Shown: positions 1-11,100, numbered from the stretch's first letter. The stretch is DNA of 64,000 nt from Paludibacteraceae bacterium (GCA_017557345.1 JAFYZR010000123.1:1-64000), one strand, 5' to 3'. Translations and numbers: made by a program. Notes: generated by a model not told the origin, from the sequence alone.

Positions 1-1181
1 TATAATTTTGGCAAACCGTGCTTCAAGCGGTAGGATTCTTGAATATCGCGATAGCGCAATTCCACTTCTTCTATCACGCTTTCCCATGACCTAGAAATGG
101 TCTTTGAAGCTTTGGTTCCAACACGCGCTATCAATTCGGGTTTCTCCATTAGCGTTACAATGCGGTGGGCATATTCGTCCGGTGAGTTAGGCGATACGAA
201 GCCATTAATGCCATCGGAGATAGCCGTTGCTGCTGTTGAACCTGCCAGCATAAGTGACGGCGTATGCATAGCCGCAGCCTCACGGACAACAAGTCCACAG
301 GTGTCGTAAAGTGATGGAAAGATAAACAGATCTGCAGCGGCATAGATGCGTTTGAGTCGTTCACGGTCAAGAATATTTCCCAACAAAGTCACTTGATGCG
401 CCAAACCTAATTGCTTGATACGATGACGTATCTCACGCACCGCATAACCTGTGCCAACCATAAAAAGTTGGAATGGTTTCTCTTTAATAAGTGCGAGTGA
501 ATCGAGAATGAAACCGATGTTCTTTTCCCATGTATGTTGCCCGACAAAAAGTAACATTGTCTCATCGGGCTCCAAACCTAATTCTGCTCGCATATCTGCC
601 CGCATAGAGTCAATCTGCTTGACAGGCGTATAGAAATCATTGCCATTTTCTACTACTTCTACGTGCCCCTTGTATCCGTATTCGCGTAGTGTCTCTTCAA
701 CAGCCGGTAGAGGAATCCACACTTCATCTGCCAACTCAAAGAAGCGAACTATACGTTTTACCATGAAATCTACCACTTTCTCATTCTTAACATTATGTTC
801 AAAATCCTGACGGTATTTGGAGTGGAACGTAGCAATGAGTGGTATGTTTTGTTGCCTGTGAGCGCGCAATGCCAAGTCTCCTGTGGTGAAAGGGCAATGC
901 GCATGAACTAATTCAAACTGCAACTGCTTCCATTGATGCCGGAACTTGGGAGCAAGAAACGGCAAACCTAAACGGTAAGGCGGACGAAACGGAATAGGAA
1001 TAGAGAAATAGCGGTATATAGGATAGTTCGCTGCCTGAATAATTTCCTCCATATGAGGGGCATAAGGGGTCACGACTGCAACGTCGTGACCCTTCTCATG
1101 CAACCAATAGGCGTAATTCTGAGCTGTAAGCCCTACTCCGTCCAATATTGGGGGAAAATTATCGTTAAAAATTCCTATCAT
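1..1181 (-). CDS. glycosyltransferase family 4 (GT-B fold), C-terminus outside window
   Basis: Reading from the ATG at 1181 the frame is open to the window edge (about 393 codons). The N-terminus (MIGIFNDNFPPILDGVG) is the usual GT4 opening with a glycine loop after the first strand, followed by HEKGHDVAVVTPYAP. The second Rossmann half has LLFVGQHTWEKN and the donor-site segment LYDTCGLVVREAAAMHTPSL, which holds the glutamate of the family. GT4 enzymes of this type are cytoplasmic, retaining, NDP-sugar or GDP-sugar dependent transferases acting on lipid or glycan acceptors. The acceptor cannot be read from the sequence. It resembles the group containing diacylglycerol glucosyltransferases and mannosyltransferases. 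It has its own promoter just upstream and is transcribed in the same direction as the giant gene behind it. Confidence 0.85.
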   Translation of the reverse strand, partial: MIGIFNDNFPPILDGVGLTAQNYAYWLHEKGHDVAVVTPYAPHMEEIIQAANYPIYRYFSIPIPFRPPYRLGLPFLAPKFRHQWKQLQFELVHAHCPFTTGDLALRAHRQQNIPLIATFHSKYRQDFEHNVKNEKVVDFMVKRIVRFFELADEVWIPLPAVEETLREYGYKGHVEVVENGNDFYTPVKQIDSMRADMRAELGLEPDETMLLFVGQHTWEKNIGFILDSLALIKEKPFQLFMVGTGYAVREIRHRIKQLGLAHQVTLLGNILDRERLKRIYAAADLFIFPSLYDTCGLVVREAAAMHTPSLMLAGSTAATAISDGINGFVSPNSPDEYAHRIVTLMEKPELIARVGTKASKTISRSWESVIEEVELRYRDIQESYRLKHGLPKL

Positions 1182-1208
1182 GTGTTGTGTGGTATATGGT
1201 TTCGGGGG

Positions 1209-1240
1209 CAAAGTTAGTAAAAAAAAACGGATTACACAAA
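1209..1240 (-). promoter_or_regulatory. Bacteroidetes-type promoter for the GT4 gene
   Basis: On the minus strand TTTG is followed by exactly 20 bp and then TAACTTTG, about 28 bp before the ATG at 1181. The spacer is T-rich and lacks the GCATATATC extension seen at ten other promoters in the window. Confidence 0.6.
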
Positions 1241-1337
1241 TAAAAAATGTAAATTTATGGAAAAAGAGATTAAAAGGCACATGCTAAATCCTTGAAAAGC
1301 AATAATCGTATGAGGCATTCTAAAAAGAAAGAGCGAA

Positions 1338-1429
1338 GAAAAATTGAACATTTTGGGTAGCTGTTGCATAGATAAAAACCCCGACATAATACCGATGAGA
1401 TACCGATTGGAAAAATTGAACATTTTGGG
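1338..1429 (+). repeat. dispersed intergenic element, copy 1
   Basis: Two near-identical boxes GAAAAATTGAACATTTTGGG (1338-1357 and 1410-1429) enclose the 44-nt core at 1364-1407, which starts TTGCATAGATAAAAACC and continues CGACATAATACCGAT, GAGATACCGAT. A decayed second unit follows at about 1431-1485, with TTGGAACATT and GACATAATAGCGATGA. The copy lies between the GT4 promoter and the terminator of the giant gene. Its stem before the GCATAG loop is weak compared with copies 2 and 4. Confidence 0.88.
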
Positions 1430-1502
1430 ATTTGGAACATTCGATAAAGCACCACTAAACCTAGACATAATAGCGATGAAAGTCTAAAGGAGAAAAGGAA
1501 AG

Positions 1503-1529
1503 AAAAAAGGAGCCTAAAGCTCCCTTTTT
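1503..1529 (-). terminator. rho-independent terminator of the giant gene (possibly bidirectional)
   Basis: The stem GGAGC/GCTCC (1509-1513 with 1519-1523) has loop CTAAA. It is flanked by A6 on the left and T5 on the right, so it can work on both strands. On the minus strand it ends in T6, 20 bp after the stop codon at 1549. Confidence 0.8.
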
Positions 1530-1548
1530 CACTAATCACCAAATCATG

Positions 1549-4500
1549 TTATTTGGTGATTTTGAGTTTACCGGACTTGAGGCTGGTCTTGTTGCTATTG
1601 CAGTAGAAGCCGTAGATATAAATCTGGTCCGGAACGAGGTCAATAAGTACACCCGAGCGCGAGTTATAGATATCATTGAGACGTTCTCTCTGGTCCGCAT
1701 CGATGATGATATCCGCATCGTTGACATCTGCCGGTGCGATAGCCATCGGTTCTCTGAAGAACGGATTGCCGAACTGATCAAAGAGTGCAAAAGTGACACC
1801 GGCTCTAAGCGTACCAACGAAGATCTGGAAGGTGCCCGGTATACGCTTGATAAGGACATCATCCGCTGTAGGTTCCAACGCGGTATTGAGCGTGGAGATA
1901 GCGAAATGAACGAAGTACTTTCTTTCGGATTTATCCTGTGCTCTAACGGTGATGAAACAGGTGTCGCCCGCCTGAACATCTCTCCAGATAGGATCATCTG
2001 CATTGGCCGAACGTGCAAAAGCTTCGAGTTCGGGTGGCATAGATCCCTCTGGAACGAAGTAGGTATAGCCGAGAATCTCCGGGTCAAAGCCACGAATGGT
2101 ATCGCCATCGAGGAGGATAGCACTCAAGGCGTTATCGTTATCAAAGCCGATAGTTTGTGTGATGGAGTAGATATTCTCCGCACCATTCTGGGCAGTGACA
2201 GCGATGAAGATAGCTCCGTGTTCGTCGGCATAGATGGTATCTTGAGCGAGCGTATCACTGAGGACATAATGAATTCTGTCGATGCCGAAGAAGGCGGTAG
2301 AGTCGGCTCCAAAAGGATGGTTATACTCATACTCGGTGAGTCGGCTGTCAAAACCTGCAACGAGTGTGGTATCGATATAGAGCGCAAGGAGCTTGTTATC
2401 GTTGTTCTTCTCAAACTGGAAGGTAATAATATAGCTAGCCTCGTCCTCTCCATTCGGTGCGATGACGGTAATCTGTGCAACGACATGTCCTGTCTCGAGT
2501 GTATCGAGTTGTAGTCCGTCTGGGACAGTTTGCATGCTATCCTGTAGCACCCAAGTAATGGTCGGTATGGTATCCTCGCCATACGGGAGACGGAAGAGAT
2601 AGTCATACTCATCCGGACGGAAGCGGACGTCATCATGTCCGTTGATGATGATATCGGCAAGTTTGGCGTTGGCAGAGAGTCGTCTTTCGAAGAAGAGGCT
2701 ATAAGTCTGCTTGAAGCCATTCTCGGCAGTGACATCGACATAGATAGAGTCGCCAGAGAAGCGTATATCACATACCTGCGCGTCCTCTTTCTTAACGACA
2801 GAGACAAGCGGAAGGTCAGCGCCATACTCAACCTCGAGACGGTAAGCGAGGCGTTCCTCATCGAAACCGACAATAGGCTTGCCACTGAGCATAATCATAT
2901 TGAGTGCAGCGTCACCGGATTTCTCAACCGGATAATGGATGACATATGTGCGTGTCTTACCGGAAGCGGCGGTGACAGTGATGAGCGTCTTGTAACCGAG
3001 GGACTTACTCTCGAGTGAGTCAAGTGCCTGTGAGACAAGGACAGTCTGGTACTCATCTCCGCTGATATACTCGACAGTCGGAAGTTTGCCGTCTAAGTCG
3101 GCTGCCTCTTGCGCCGTGAGGATGTAGCGATACTCTTCTTTGCGTGCCTCGAACTCGGTCAATTGCTTCTGGTTGATGAAGATAGCCTGGAGTGTGTCAA
3201 TTGTCGATTTCTCGATGGTATATGAGACAGTGTAGGTGCTCTTCTTTCCACTTTCAGCAGCAACGATGATTTGGCGGATGAGCATATCGGCCGTCATGTC
3301 AACAGTATCCATATGAATAGTCTGGAAGTCATCAGCTTCTTGCCAAGCGAGGTCAGGGAAGGCGATGGTTCCAACAGGAAGCGACTTAGCGTAGTACATA
3401 GAGTCGGGTCTGAAGCCATCGAGCGGCTGTCCGTCCTGATAAATCATATCGAGTTTATCGGCATCGGACTGCGTAGTATGGAAGACAACAACGTAAGTAT
3501 TCTCACGTGTCTTCGGATCCTCGGCTTGTACAATGATGGTAGCCTGGAATTTATCGTTATCCATCTCGATAGCTACAATCTTCTGCGAGTTCTCGCCCTT
3601 CTGGGCAGCAACCTCCGGCATGGTATGCACACCGACAGGGAGGTTGACTTGATAGAAGTAATAGTTGGGTTCGAAGCCCGGAAGCGAATCGCCATCGAGG
3701 TAAATCATGCTGAGGTCAGCATTCTTAGAGAGCGGTACGATGAACTTAAGCACGTACTGGTTTGGTGTGCCATCAACAGCTTTAACATCCAGCAGGATAG
3801 AGTCTTTCTTTTGGATGATTTCAACCTGCTGTCCATCCATCTTGAGTTGCGCGCTTACCTCCGGTAAGATGGTCGTTCCGGCGGGGAGATAGATGATATA
3901 GTTATTGTTACCGCCGTCGAAGACGAGATCCTCGTTAAGTGCGCGCTCGAAGTCGTCGAAGTTCTTACCATTGAGCGTGATGTTAGCCAGTTGCGCGTCG
4001 TTGGATTGGTTCTCGACATAAATCATGACTTCATATTTCGCGGTATGTATGCCGTCCTCGGCGCTGACATGGAGCGTGTAGCGGTACTCGTGGTCCTCGT
4101 GGATGGTCTGCTTCTCGAGCGTAATGTTCTGGAAGCGGTCGTCGGTAGTCCAGTCGATTTCAACCTGGCTGGTCTTGAGGGACTGTGAGTAATAGTGACG
4201 TCCAGGCTCAAACTGGTCAACGGCTTCGCCGTTAATAGTGATACCGGTGAGGTCTGCGCATGCACTCGGCGCTGCGTTGACCGTGATGGTATAGGTATTG
4301 TCGTCGCCCGCCTCACTCTGCACAAAGAGCTCCGTCGGGTCTCCATTGAGTTCGCCCGGCTTGATGGTGATTCGTTGTCCTGCATGGCCTGCGAGGAAGG
4401 AGATGGACGGCATCTTCGGCTGTACCTTCTTAACCGCCGGTGCCGGCAGTTCAACCTCATAATTGAAGTTAGTCGGGTTGAAGTTAGCGATCATCTCGCT

Positions 4501-7500
4501 GTTAAGCATAATGCCTGCAAGGAGTGCGTTATCGCTCTGCGGACGCTTAACGGTGATAGTATAAGTGCTAACTGTTGCCTGGTTCTCTGCCGTGACGGTC
4601 GTAGTGTAAACGACGATTGTTTCATCAGCAACAGTCTGCGTTGTCTGAATCGTCTGTGCCAACTCTGATTCGACGAGTGTAAGAATAAGCATGGTGTCCG
4701 ATTCAATGATGTATTCGAAGTCCTGCTCACTGAAATCGGTCAAGTGTACGCCACCTATAAGGATGTCGGCCAGTTTCGCGTTGCTTGAAGCCGAAGTCGG
4801 GTAAGTGAGGACGTAGGTATGGTTCTGTGATCCATAAACCTGCCATTCCATCTTAGTCGGTGTTTGGATATAAACAACGGAGTCCGTCTCATTCTTGCGA
4901 ACGAAGCTGATGAGTTCTGTCGGCCTATTTTCTTCTGCTTCGTAGTCATCGTTGCCGAGTTCGGGCCACAGATTCGTGCCTTTATAGAACTCCTCGATTT
5001 GGCCGGAAGTGGTGACTGATGGGTTCTCACGATGGATGAAGTACGTACGTTTCGTCTTGCCGTCCGCAGCGGTTACGATGAGCGTAATGAGGTCTTTCGT
5101 GTAGTTGATATCCACTGCTTGACCTTGTTTCTTCTCGTACTTGATAACCGGCATATTGGTCGTAACGACTTTATAGATAAAGTTATCAACGTCGACTGGA
5201 ACAATATCTACCTCTTTGTGATTTAATTCTGCTATTTCTGCCTCGAAGAATGGTGCGTATTCACCTTCAAGTTCGACGTCGCTGCTCTTTACCTCGCGGA
5301 AGACGTAAACGACGGTGGTATCTGCGCCGGTCTCGGCCTTGACGTTCACAGTCACTGCGTTGCTTTCCTTCGTGATGGAAACCAATTGGTGCACGTTATC
5401 CGGCGTGATGGTCAGACTCGGGATGGTTTTCATGCCGTACGGTAGATTGACGAAGAGTGTATCATTGCTCTTGGTAGTCGGGAAAGAACCGAAGTTCGCG
5501 GTGAAGCCCACGGACTCGGCTGCAGGACGTACCAACTCAACGATATATTCCGTATTATCGAGCGAGTTTTCACCGTAGTTGATAACTTTCGCGCGGAGTT
5601 TGCCATTGACCCATTCGGCGTTATCGAGCCACTCGATGGTCTGCATTTGGTCTTGCACCTTTTTGGTGAACTTCAATGCCGGCGTGCCCGTAATTACCTC
5701 GTTCTGATCGAGTGTGTAGGTGAAAGTATTGCCGCTTTTGGTGGTGGATTTGCCGTTCACGGTCGCAGCCGTCAGCTCGGAGTTGTAAATAAAATGTAAG
5801 TCTTGTATTAACAATTGCGACTCGTACATAGCCTGACCGGTTGCTCCGGTTCCCAAGTCATTTGCATTCGCTGTGTGAGCGGAATTGATTGCAAAAGACA
5901 TTCTGGAAATCGCTCCTAATCCCGTATAGTCCAAAGTCTTTGTCGCAGGATTAGACATGTTCAAATTATTATAGTTTCCAGCGTAGTGAGTCGTCTTTGT
6001 ATTTGTTCCGTCCGTCAGGAGTATATCATAATACCAACTTGTGATATTAGTCGAAGTCAACGGCGTATAATCGAGCGTGAATTGCTCAGGTGTATTCCTA
6101 AATTGAACACCGGTTGATTTATCAATAGACATGCTCGATGTAGATCCTCCACTTGTTGCTAAAGAAAGGGACATGTTTCCAGTGGTCATCATGCCAGGCA
6201 CAGAACCGTTCATCGGCGCACCACGAAGCGTAGATAACAAAGCACCATTGACTCCCGCTTTAATAACTTCCTTTCCGGTCGCATAAATCAAGTTAACGTG
6301 AACAATAAAGTCGATATTATACTCTAACTTATCTGCGTAGTCCGCAGGCACTTTCCAAGCCGAAGTAGGTTTATAACCCGGTCCTTTAGCAGCAGGAACC
6401 CAATTCTTTGTGAAATCAAATTGCGGATCATCATTTTGATAGAACCAGCAAACGGAATAAGTCTCTCCGCCATCAACTGTGAAGGTTACTTGCTTGGTCT
6501 TAGCATTGAAAGTAGAAACGGTGACAGTCTTGTCGGATTCGTATGTTTGATACGTGAAGTTCGTGGCGCTCGGCTGAGCAGTCACGTTAATCATGTAATT
6601 ATATACATCCGGACGCCAGTTAGGAACAAGTTCTCCGTTGAATCTCAGTTCTTTCAGTTTACCGGCAGTCTCGAATTCCGGCATAACCGGTTTGATGGTA
6701 TAAACAACGTCTTTCTCTCCAGCGCGGTTCGCCACAGCGATGATTTTTGCACCACGACGGATACCTCCGTTATAGAAGATGATAGCTTGCTCCGGATAGC
6801 TCTTCGCCGGCTCCTCGACATCAAAACTCGTGCATCCGAAGGGCAGGTCAACGATATTCTCGCCCGGGTTCAAGGCTTTCTCTCCTTGGATGGTCTCGCC
6901 TGCCGCGTTGACATAAGAATAGTTCACTTTAGTTACCTTATTCTCACCCACAGGTTCTGCTATTGTATAATTGATCGTGTACGTACGACTGTTGTTGCCC
7001 TTTTCGTTGGTAACGATAATCTTCGTCGTTCCGGTGATCGGTGCATCGATAAAGTGAATCAACTGACCGGGTTCTTGCTCATATTGAACAAGGTAAGGAT
7101 CGGTCGTTCCGAACGGTACCTCGAAATGATAGTCCGTCACATTTACATCGCAAGTCTCGTTATTAATAACGAGTTTCTTGAGCAAGGTGTTATCGGATTT
7201 CTCTACCGGGAAAGCAATCGTGTACTCGCCCTTTGTGCCTTTTTGCGAAACAACTTCAATCTTGGTCACGCCGTCCGGACGACTGAAATAAGTCGTTACC
7301 GTCTGATTGTCCAGAGCAGGGATGGCGTTGATACTTGGAACGGTTTTCGCGTCACGCGGAAGGGTGTAAGTATAGTTACGTACCTCCGATGTAAAACCGA
7401 ACAACGGCTCACCACCTACATAGATATTTGCCAAGTTGACATTATCGCTACGCACGCGCGAATAGTTAATAATGTATGTATTCTCGGCTCCACTCTCTGC

Positions 7501-10500
7501 CATGACAAGTACATGTTGCGTCGAATCGTTCTCATTGAAGATCATTACCGACTGGCCTTTTCTCGGCGTCGCCTTTATCTGAGGAAGCGTTACACCTTCA
7601 TCGATAACAAAAGTTCCGTACACTGTCGTCTCGGGTGCATACTGAATGTCAAAACCTTCAACCTCGAGATTTGCCAAAGTCACATCGTTATATGCCTTGA
7701 TGGTATAAGTTACGGTATACTCTGCCTTCGTCCCATCCTCAGCGACCACAATAATTCCCCACTTGCCTTCAGCCAACTGACCAAAGAAAACAACCTCTGT
7801 TTCATCATCAATTTGATAAGTTATCTCCGGATACGTACTGCCCGGCTCTAACTCGTACGAGTAATCAAGCGTGGTAGCGGCAAAGCCATCAATCAGTTGA
7901 CCATCGGCATAAATTCCCTGCAACGAAGAAATACCCAATTTCTTCTGTATGAACGTAACGCTATATGCTGCTTTGTTGCCGTCTGCATCGCTTACGTGCA
8001 ACCATGCTACGTTACCTTTCCATAGTACTTGTACACTCTGTGATTCATGATCTTTCACAGGAGTAACTTCCGGTAAAGTCTTCTCAAACTCTGCCGTGTA
8101 GTGCATCGTGGTCGGCTCAAAGTCTTCAAGCGCTACACCATTCACTAAGATACCCTGCAGACGTACGGAAACGGCGGCTGTTGGGATAAATTCAATCGTA
8201 TAGGTGTTTGCCTCACCCTCTTCCGGTTTCACTTTGATAGTTGCAATTCCGGCTCCGTAAGGCGCAGTGATGGTTACCTGTTGTCCCGGTGCTTTGTCAA
8301 CCGTGATCTCCGGGCAACGCTCAGTGGTCATCTGATAAGTATATGTCAAGGAGTCTTTGCGGAAGCCTTCCAATTCTACACCATCAACGAAAATATTGTT
8401 CAAGAACGCATTTTTCGATACGCGCAGTACAAAGGTAATCGTATATTCGCGTTTAGCTCCGCTCTCTGCGGTTACTGTGATGGTCTGAATACGGTTCTCG
8501 AGAATGCTCAATACACGCTGCGTTTCCTCGTCTTTCTCGAAAGTCACAGCAGGAATAGTGCTTACGCCTTCCGGCAAAGAGTCAACATAGTTCAATATCT
8601 CCGGATCAAAACCTTCTACCGGCACTCCGTCGATATACAGCATCTTCAATTTCACATTGTTCGACGTAGCGACAGAGAAGTGAATGATATATGTACGACT
8701 TGCGCCACTCTGCGGACGAACGGTAATCTTATAATCGCCATTCAAGCCGTTAAAGCCACGCGCTGTTGCCGATTGGAACTCTTCATTCTGCAACTCATAT
8801 GTCACAGCCGGTAGTTCTGTCGTTCCTTGCTCCAGATTTACCCAATATTCGTCTTTCTCACTCTCAAAACCATCGATTAACTTGCCGCCTACGTACAACG
8901 CTTTGAGCGTATTATCCGTATAAGTCTGTACCGAGAAAGTAATCTGATAAATCGTCGTGCTTCCATCGCCTGCCGTTACCATCAGACGGGATTTTCCATT
9001 CAAACCAGCTGTAGTCAGCGTAATTGTCTGATATTCATCGCCCTCAATCCAGGTAATGGTCGGCATTTCTGTCGTTCCTACAGGCAACGCATAAACATAA
9101 GCCGTCACATTAGGATTGAAACCAGGAATAGGAGTGCCATTAATTAAAATTGCTTTCAGAGAAGAGTTGTCCGATTTCTCTGTAGAGAAGACAATCTTAT
9201 AAACTACTTGGTCTCCGTTTCCGGCAGTAGTGGTGATACGAACCGTTCCATCCACTACACCTTCGCCCAACGAACTAATCTCCGGTTCAGCCTGATATTC
9301 GTCACCCTTTACAGCAATGATGGTCGGCAAAGAAGTGGTACCAAGAGGCAGATTGACATAATAAGTCAACTTCTCCGGCTCGAAATTAGTGATATAATTG
9401 CCAACTTTCAAATCTTTGAGGTATGCATAAGACGATGCCTCGAGTTTGAAGTTCAACTTATAAATCCTAGCCGTTGTATTACCCGGTGTTGTCACTTTGA
9501 TTTGCGCCTGACCGCCATCCAGGTTCTCCGCTGTCGGTAGTACATATTCGATGGTTTGTGCGCCAGCCGGGTATTCTGAAATGGCCTTTATCTCCGGAAC
9601 CTTCGTTGTTCCTACAGGAAGAGATACTTTATAAACCGTTTGACCGGGAGTGAAACCCGGAATCTCCGTTCCATTTACCGTGATACCCTTCAAGGTATTA
9701 TCGGCCAGTTTACCGATACTGAATTTGATAGTATAGGTAGCTGTAGCCTGATTGTTCGGCGCAGTTACAACGATAGTAGCGGTTCCGGTAGTTGAAGTAG
9801 CCTGTGTCAACGCAATCTTCTGTTTCTCTTCTTGCTTGTCAATCAGCGAATCAGCCAAAATCGGAGCAGCCGTTGTTCCGTAAGGCAATTCAACGTTATA
9901 GTTCGTTTTAGTCGGGCTGAAATCATCGATGTTTGCGATGACGTTATTGCCATTCTTATCTTTGTAGATATAGTGAATGCCGGCCAGTTTGGTATTCGAA
10001 CTAGCTGCTTTCTGGAACTGAATCTTGTAAGTCTTGGTGGATTTGCCGTCACCGGATTTAACAACTATTGTCGTTGGAGTGCTTGACAGGTCACCATTGG
10101 TAATCGTTATCTCAGATCCGGAGAGCGTACGTCCCGGGAACTTAGCGACATCGCCACGAGCATTGGTGATACTACCTGCTCCACGGATCGCTTCGATGCT
10201 CGGAACGGCTGTGGCATTCTCGCCCAATGGATAATTCTGCACGGCCGAACTATTCGGGTCAAAACCCTTCCACTCTACGCCATCTATATAAATTTTTTGG
10301 ATAGCAGCCGAGTAGATCAATTCAAGATCATCTACGTAAAGTGAGTTACCTTCGTACAGACCGTCGTTGGCACGGAAGTTAGGATAGTTGGAGGCAGAGA
10401 AAATGATATTCATCATCGTCGGTGCCGTATTATTCATGTAGTAAATAGGCACTTTGATGTTTGTCCAACTGCCATATTGCTTACGTTCACGCCACATACC

Positions 10501-11100
10501 TTCGGCCACTTGCGTCACCTTCGTATCCGTTCCGCACTCATTGCCGTTGACGGCCTGACGGACATCCGACTCCTCGTTTGTACGACTAGTGGAGGTACAA
10601 CTTCCGTTTTTGCCTTTGTATTTGCTACCCTTAGCCGTGCCCGACCAGGAATAATACAAGAGGTAGAAGTCCTCCTTATCCCAGTTACTACCGGTACGTT
10701 TAATCCAAACAGACATAGTATCCGGACGATGAGTCCAACTGATACCGCCTTCTGTTCCGGCCGTTGCTTGGTTAATGGCCGTGATAGATGGCAGGTAAGC
10801 CCAAGGTACGCCCAGCGAGAAATATCCCGGACTGGTCTCGGTAATACCCATCGCACCTACCGATTGGTCTTGTACCATGAAACTGTAATTGCCTTTATGC
10901 CCAGATTCACGGTGTGCGAAATTGAACTTCATTCCCACTTGCTCAACGTTGGATGCATTCCAACCTTGCGCTTGGGGATTTCCGTCGAATGCAGCGGCAC
11001 TCCAATCTTCAAAATCTGAGTTCGGAACTTGCTGCGCAAATGTCACAGATGTCATCAACGACATCAAAACAACTAAAAATTGGTGTAAAAATTTACTCAT
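1549..11100 (-). CDS. giant secreted protein: PCMD-like N-terminus and about 30 cadherin/Ig-like repeats
   Basis: About 3,183 residues. I start at the ATG at 11100 because it opens a clean signal peptide (MSKFLHQFLVVLMSLMTSVTFA, cut before QQVPN). The longer reading from 11151 adds 17 lysine/asparagine-rich residues before it. Residues about 22-265 look like the putative carbohydrate-binding PCMD family (NSDFEDW opening, YVDDLELIY end). After this come some 30 repeats of 80-100 residues with the pattern LKxIxVNGxxIxGFxP, YxVxLPxGTTxxP, then AxDGxxxxYTIxF. These are beta-sandwich modules of the cadherin-like/Ig type. A second PCMD-like stretch interrupts them at about residues 1560-1775. The last 110 residues (FALFDQFGNPF, LKSGKLKITK) look like a sorting or anchoring tail. 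Likely role: outer-surface adhesin or glycan-binding stalk. Ligand unknown. It is monocistronic, with promoter and terminator visible. Confidence 0.85.
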   Translation of the reverse strand: MSKFLHQFLVVLMSLMTSVTFAQQVPNSDFEDWSAAAFDGNPQAQGWNASNVEQVGMKFNFAHRESGHKGNYSFMVQDQSVGAMGITETSPGYFSLGVPWAYLPSITAINQATAGTEGGISWTHRPDTMSVWIKRTGSNWDKEDFYLLYYSWSGTAKGSKYKGKNGSCTSTSRTNEESDVRQAVNGNECGTDTKVTQVAEGMWRERKQYGSWTNIKVPIYYMNNTAPTMMNIIFSASNYPNFRANDGLYEGNSLYVDDLELIYSAAIQKIYIDGVEWKGFDPNSSAVQNYPLGENATAVPSIEAIRGAGSITNARGDVAKFPGRTLSGSEITITNGDLSSTPTTIVVKSGDGKSTKTYKIQFQKAASSNTKLAGIHYIYKDKNGNNVIANIDDFSPTKTNYNVELPYGTTAAPILADSLIDKQEEKQKIALTQATSTTGTATIVVTAPNNQATATYTIKFSIGKLADNTLKGITVNGTEIPGFTPGQTVYKVSLPVGTTKVPEIKAISEYPAGAQTIEYVLPTAENLDGGQAQIKVTTPGNTTARIYKLNFKLEASSYAYLKDLKVGNYITNFEPEKLTYYVNLPLGTTSLPTIIAVKGDEYQAEPEISSLGEGVVDGTVRITTTAGNGDQVVYKIVFSTEKSDNSSLKAILINGTPIPGFNPNVTAYVYALPVGTTEMPTITWIEGDEYQTITLTTAGLNGKSRLMVTAGDGSTTIYQITFSVQTYTDNTLKALYVGGKLIDGFESEKDEYWVNLEQGTTELPAVTYELQNEEFQSATARGFNGLNGDYKITVRPQSGASRTYIIHFSVATSNNVKLKMLYIDGVPVEGFDPEILNYVDSLPEGVSTIPAVTFEKDEETQRVLSILENRIQTITVTAESGAKREYTITFVLRVSKNAFLNNIFVDGVELEGFRKDSLTYTYQMTTERCPEITVDKAPGQQVTITAPYGAGIATIKVKPEEGEANTYTIEFIPTAAVSVRLQGILVNGVALEDFEPTTMHYTAEFEKTLPEVTPVKDHESQSVQVLWKGNVAWLHVSDADGNKAAYSVTFIQKKLGISSLQGIYADGQLIDGFAATTLDYSYELEPGSTYPEITYQIDDETEVVFFGQLAEGKWGIIVVAEDGTKAEYTVTYTIKAYNDVTLANLEVEGFDIQYAPETTVYGTFVIDEGVTLPQIKATPRKGQSVMIFNENDSTQHVLVMAESGAENTYIINYSRVRSDNVNLANIYVGGEPLFGFTSEVRNYTYTLPRDAKTVPSINAIPALDNQTVTTYFSRPDGVTKIEVVSQKGTKGEYTIAFPVEKSDNTLLKKLVINNETCDVNVTDYHFEVPFGTTDPYLVQYEQEPGQLIHFIDAPITGTTKIIVTNEKGNNSRTYTINYTIAEPVGENKVTKVNYSYVNAAGETIQGEKALNPGENIVDLPFGCTSFDVEEPAKSYPEQAIIFYNGGIRRGAKIIAVANRAGEKDVVYTIKPVMPEFETAGKLKELRFNGELVPNWRPDVYNYMINVTAQPSATNFTYQTYESDKTVTVSTFNAKTKQVTFTVDGGETYSVCWFYQNDDPQFDFTKNWVPAAKGPGYKPTSAWKVPADYADKLEYNIDFIVHVNLIYATGKEVIKAGVNGALLSTLRGAPMNGSVPGMMTTGNMSLSLATSGGSTSSMSIDKSTGVQFRNTPEQFTLDYTPLTSTNITSWYYDILLTDGTNTKTTHYAGNYNNLNMSNPATKTLDYTGLGAISRMSFAINSAHTANANDLGTGATGQAMYESQLLIQDLHFIYNSELTAATVNGKSTTKSGNTFTYTLDQNEVITGTPALKFTKKVQDQMQTIEWLDNAEWVNGKLRAKVINYGENSLDNTEYIVELVRPAAESVGFTANFGSFPTTKSNDTLFVNLPYGMKTIPSLTITPDNVHQLVSITKESNAVTVNVKAETGADTTVVYVFREVKSSDVELEGEYAPFFEAEIAELNHKEVDIVPVDVDNFIYKVVTTNMPVIKYEKKQGQAVDINYTKDLITLIVTAADGKTKRTYFIHRENPSVTTSGQIEEFYKGTNLWPELGNDDYEAEENRPTELISFVRKNETDSVVYIQTPTKMEWQVYGSQNHTYVLTYPTSASSNAKLADILIGGVHLTDFSEQDFEYIIESDTMLILTLVESELAQTIQTTQTVADETIVVYTTTVTAENQATVSTYTITVKRPQSDNALLAGIMLNSEMIANFNPTNFNYEVELPAPAVKKVQPKMPSISFLAGHAGQRITIKPGELNGDPTELFVQSEAGDDNTYTITVNAAPSACADLTGITINGEAVDQFEPGRHYYSQSLKTSQVEIDWTTDDRFQNITLEKQTIHEDHEYRYTLHVSAEDGIHTAKYEVMIYVENQSNDAQLANITLNGKNFDDFERALNEDLVFDGGNNNYIIYLPAGTTILPEVSAQLKMDGQQVEIIQKKDSILLDVKAVDGTPNQYVLKFIVPLSKNADLSMIYLDGDSLPGFEPNYYFYQVNLPVGVHTMPEVAAQKGENSQKIVAIEMDNDKFQATIIVQAEDPKTRENTYVVVFHTTQSDADKLDMIYQDGQPLDGFRPDSMYYAKSLPVGTIAFPDLAWQEADDFQTIHMDTVDMTADMLIRQIIVAAESGKKSTYTVSYTIEKSTIDTLQAIFINQKQLTEFEARKEEYRYILTAQEAADLDGKLPTVEYISGDEYQTVLVSQALDSLESKSLGYKTLITVTAASGKTRTYVIHYPVEKSGDAALNMIMLSGKPIVGFDEERLAYRLEVEYGADLPLVSVVKKEDAQVCDIRFSGDSIYVDVTAENGFKQTYSLFFERRLSANAKLADIIINGHDDVRFRPDEYDYLFRLPYGEDTIPTITWVLQDSMQTVPDGLQLDTLETGHVVAQITVIAPNGEDEASYIITFQFEKNNDNKLLALYIDTTLVAGFDSRLTEYEYNHPFGADSTAFFGIDRIHYVLSDTLAQDTIYADEHGAIFIAVTAQNGAENIYSITQTIGFDNDNALSAILLDGDTIRGFDPEILGYTYFVPEGSMPPELEAFARSANADDPIWRDVQAGDTCFITVRAQDKSERKYFVHFAISTLNTALEPTADDVLIKRIPGTFQIFVGTLRAGVTFALFDQFGNPFFREPMAIAPADVNDADIIIDADQRERLNDIYNSRSGVLIDLVPDQIYIYGFYCNSNKTSLKSGKLKITK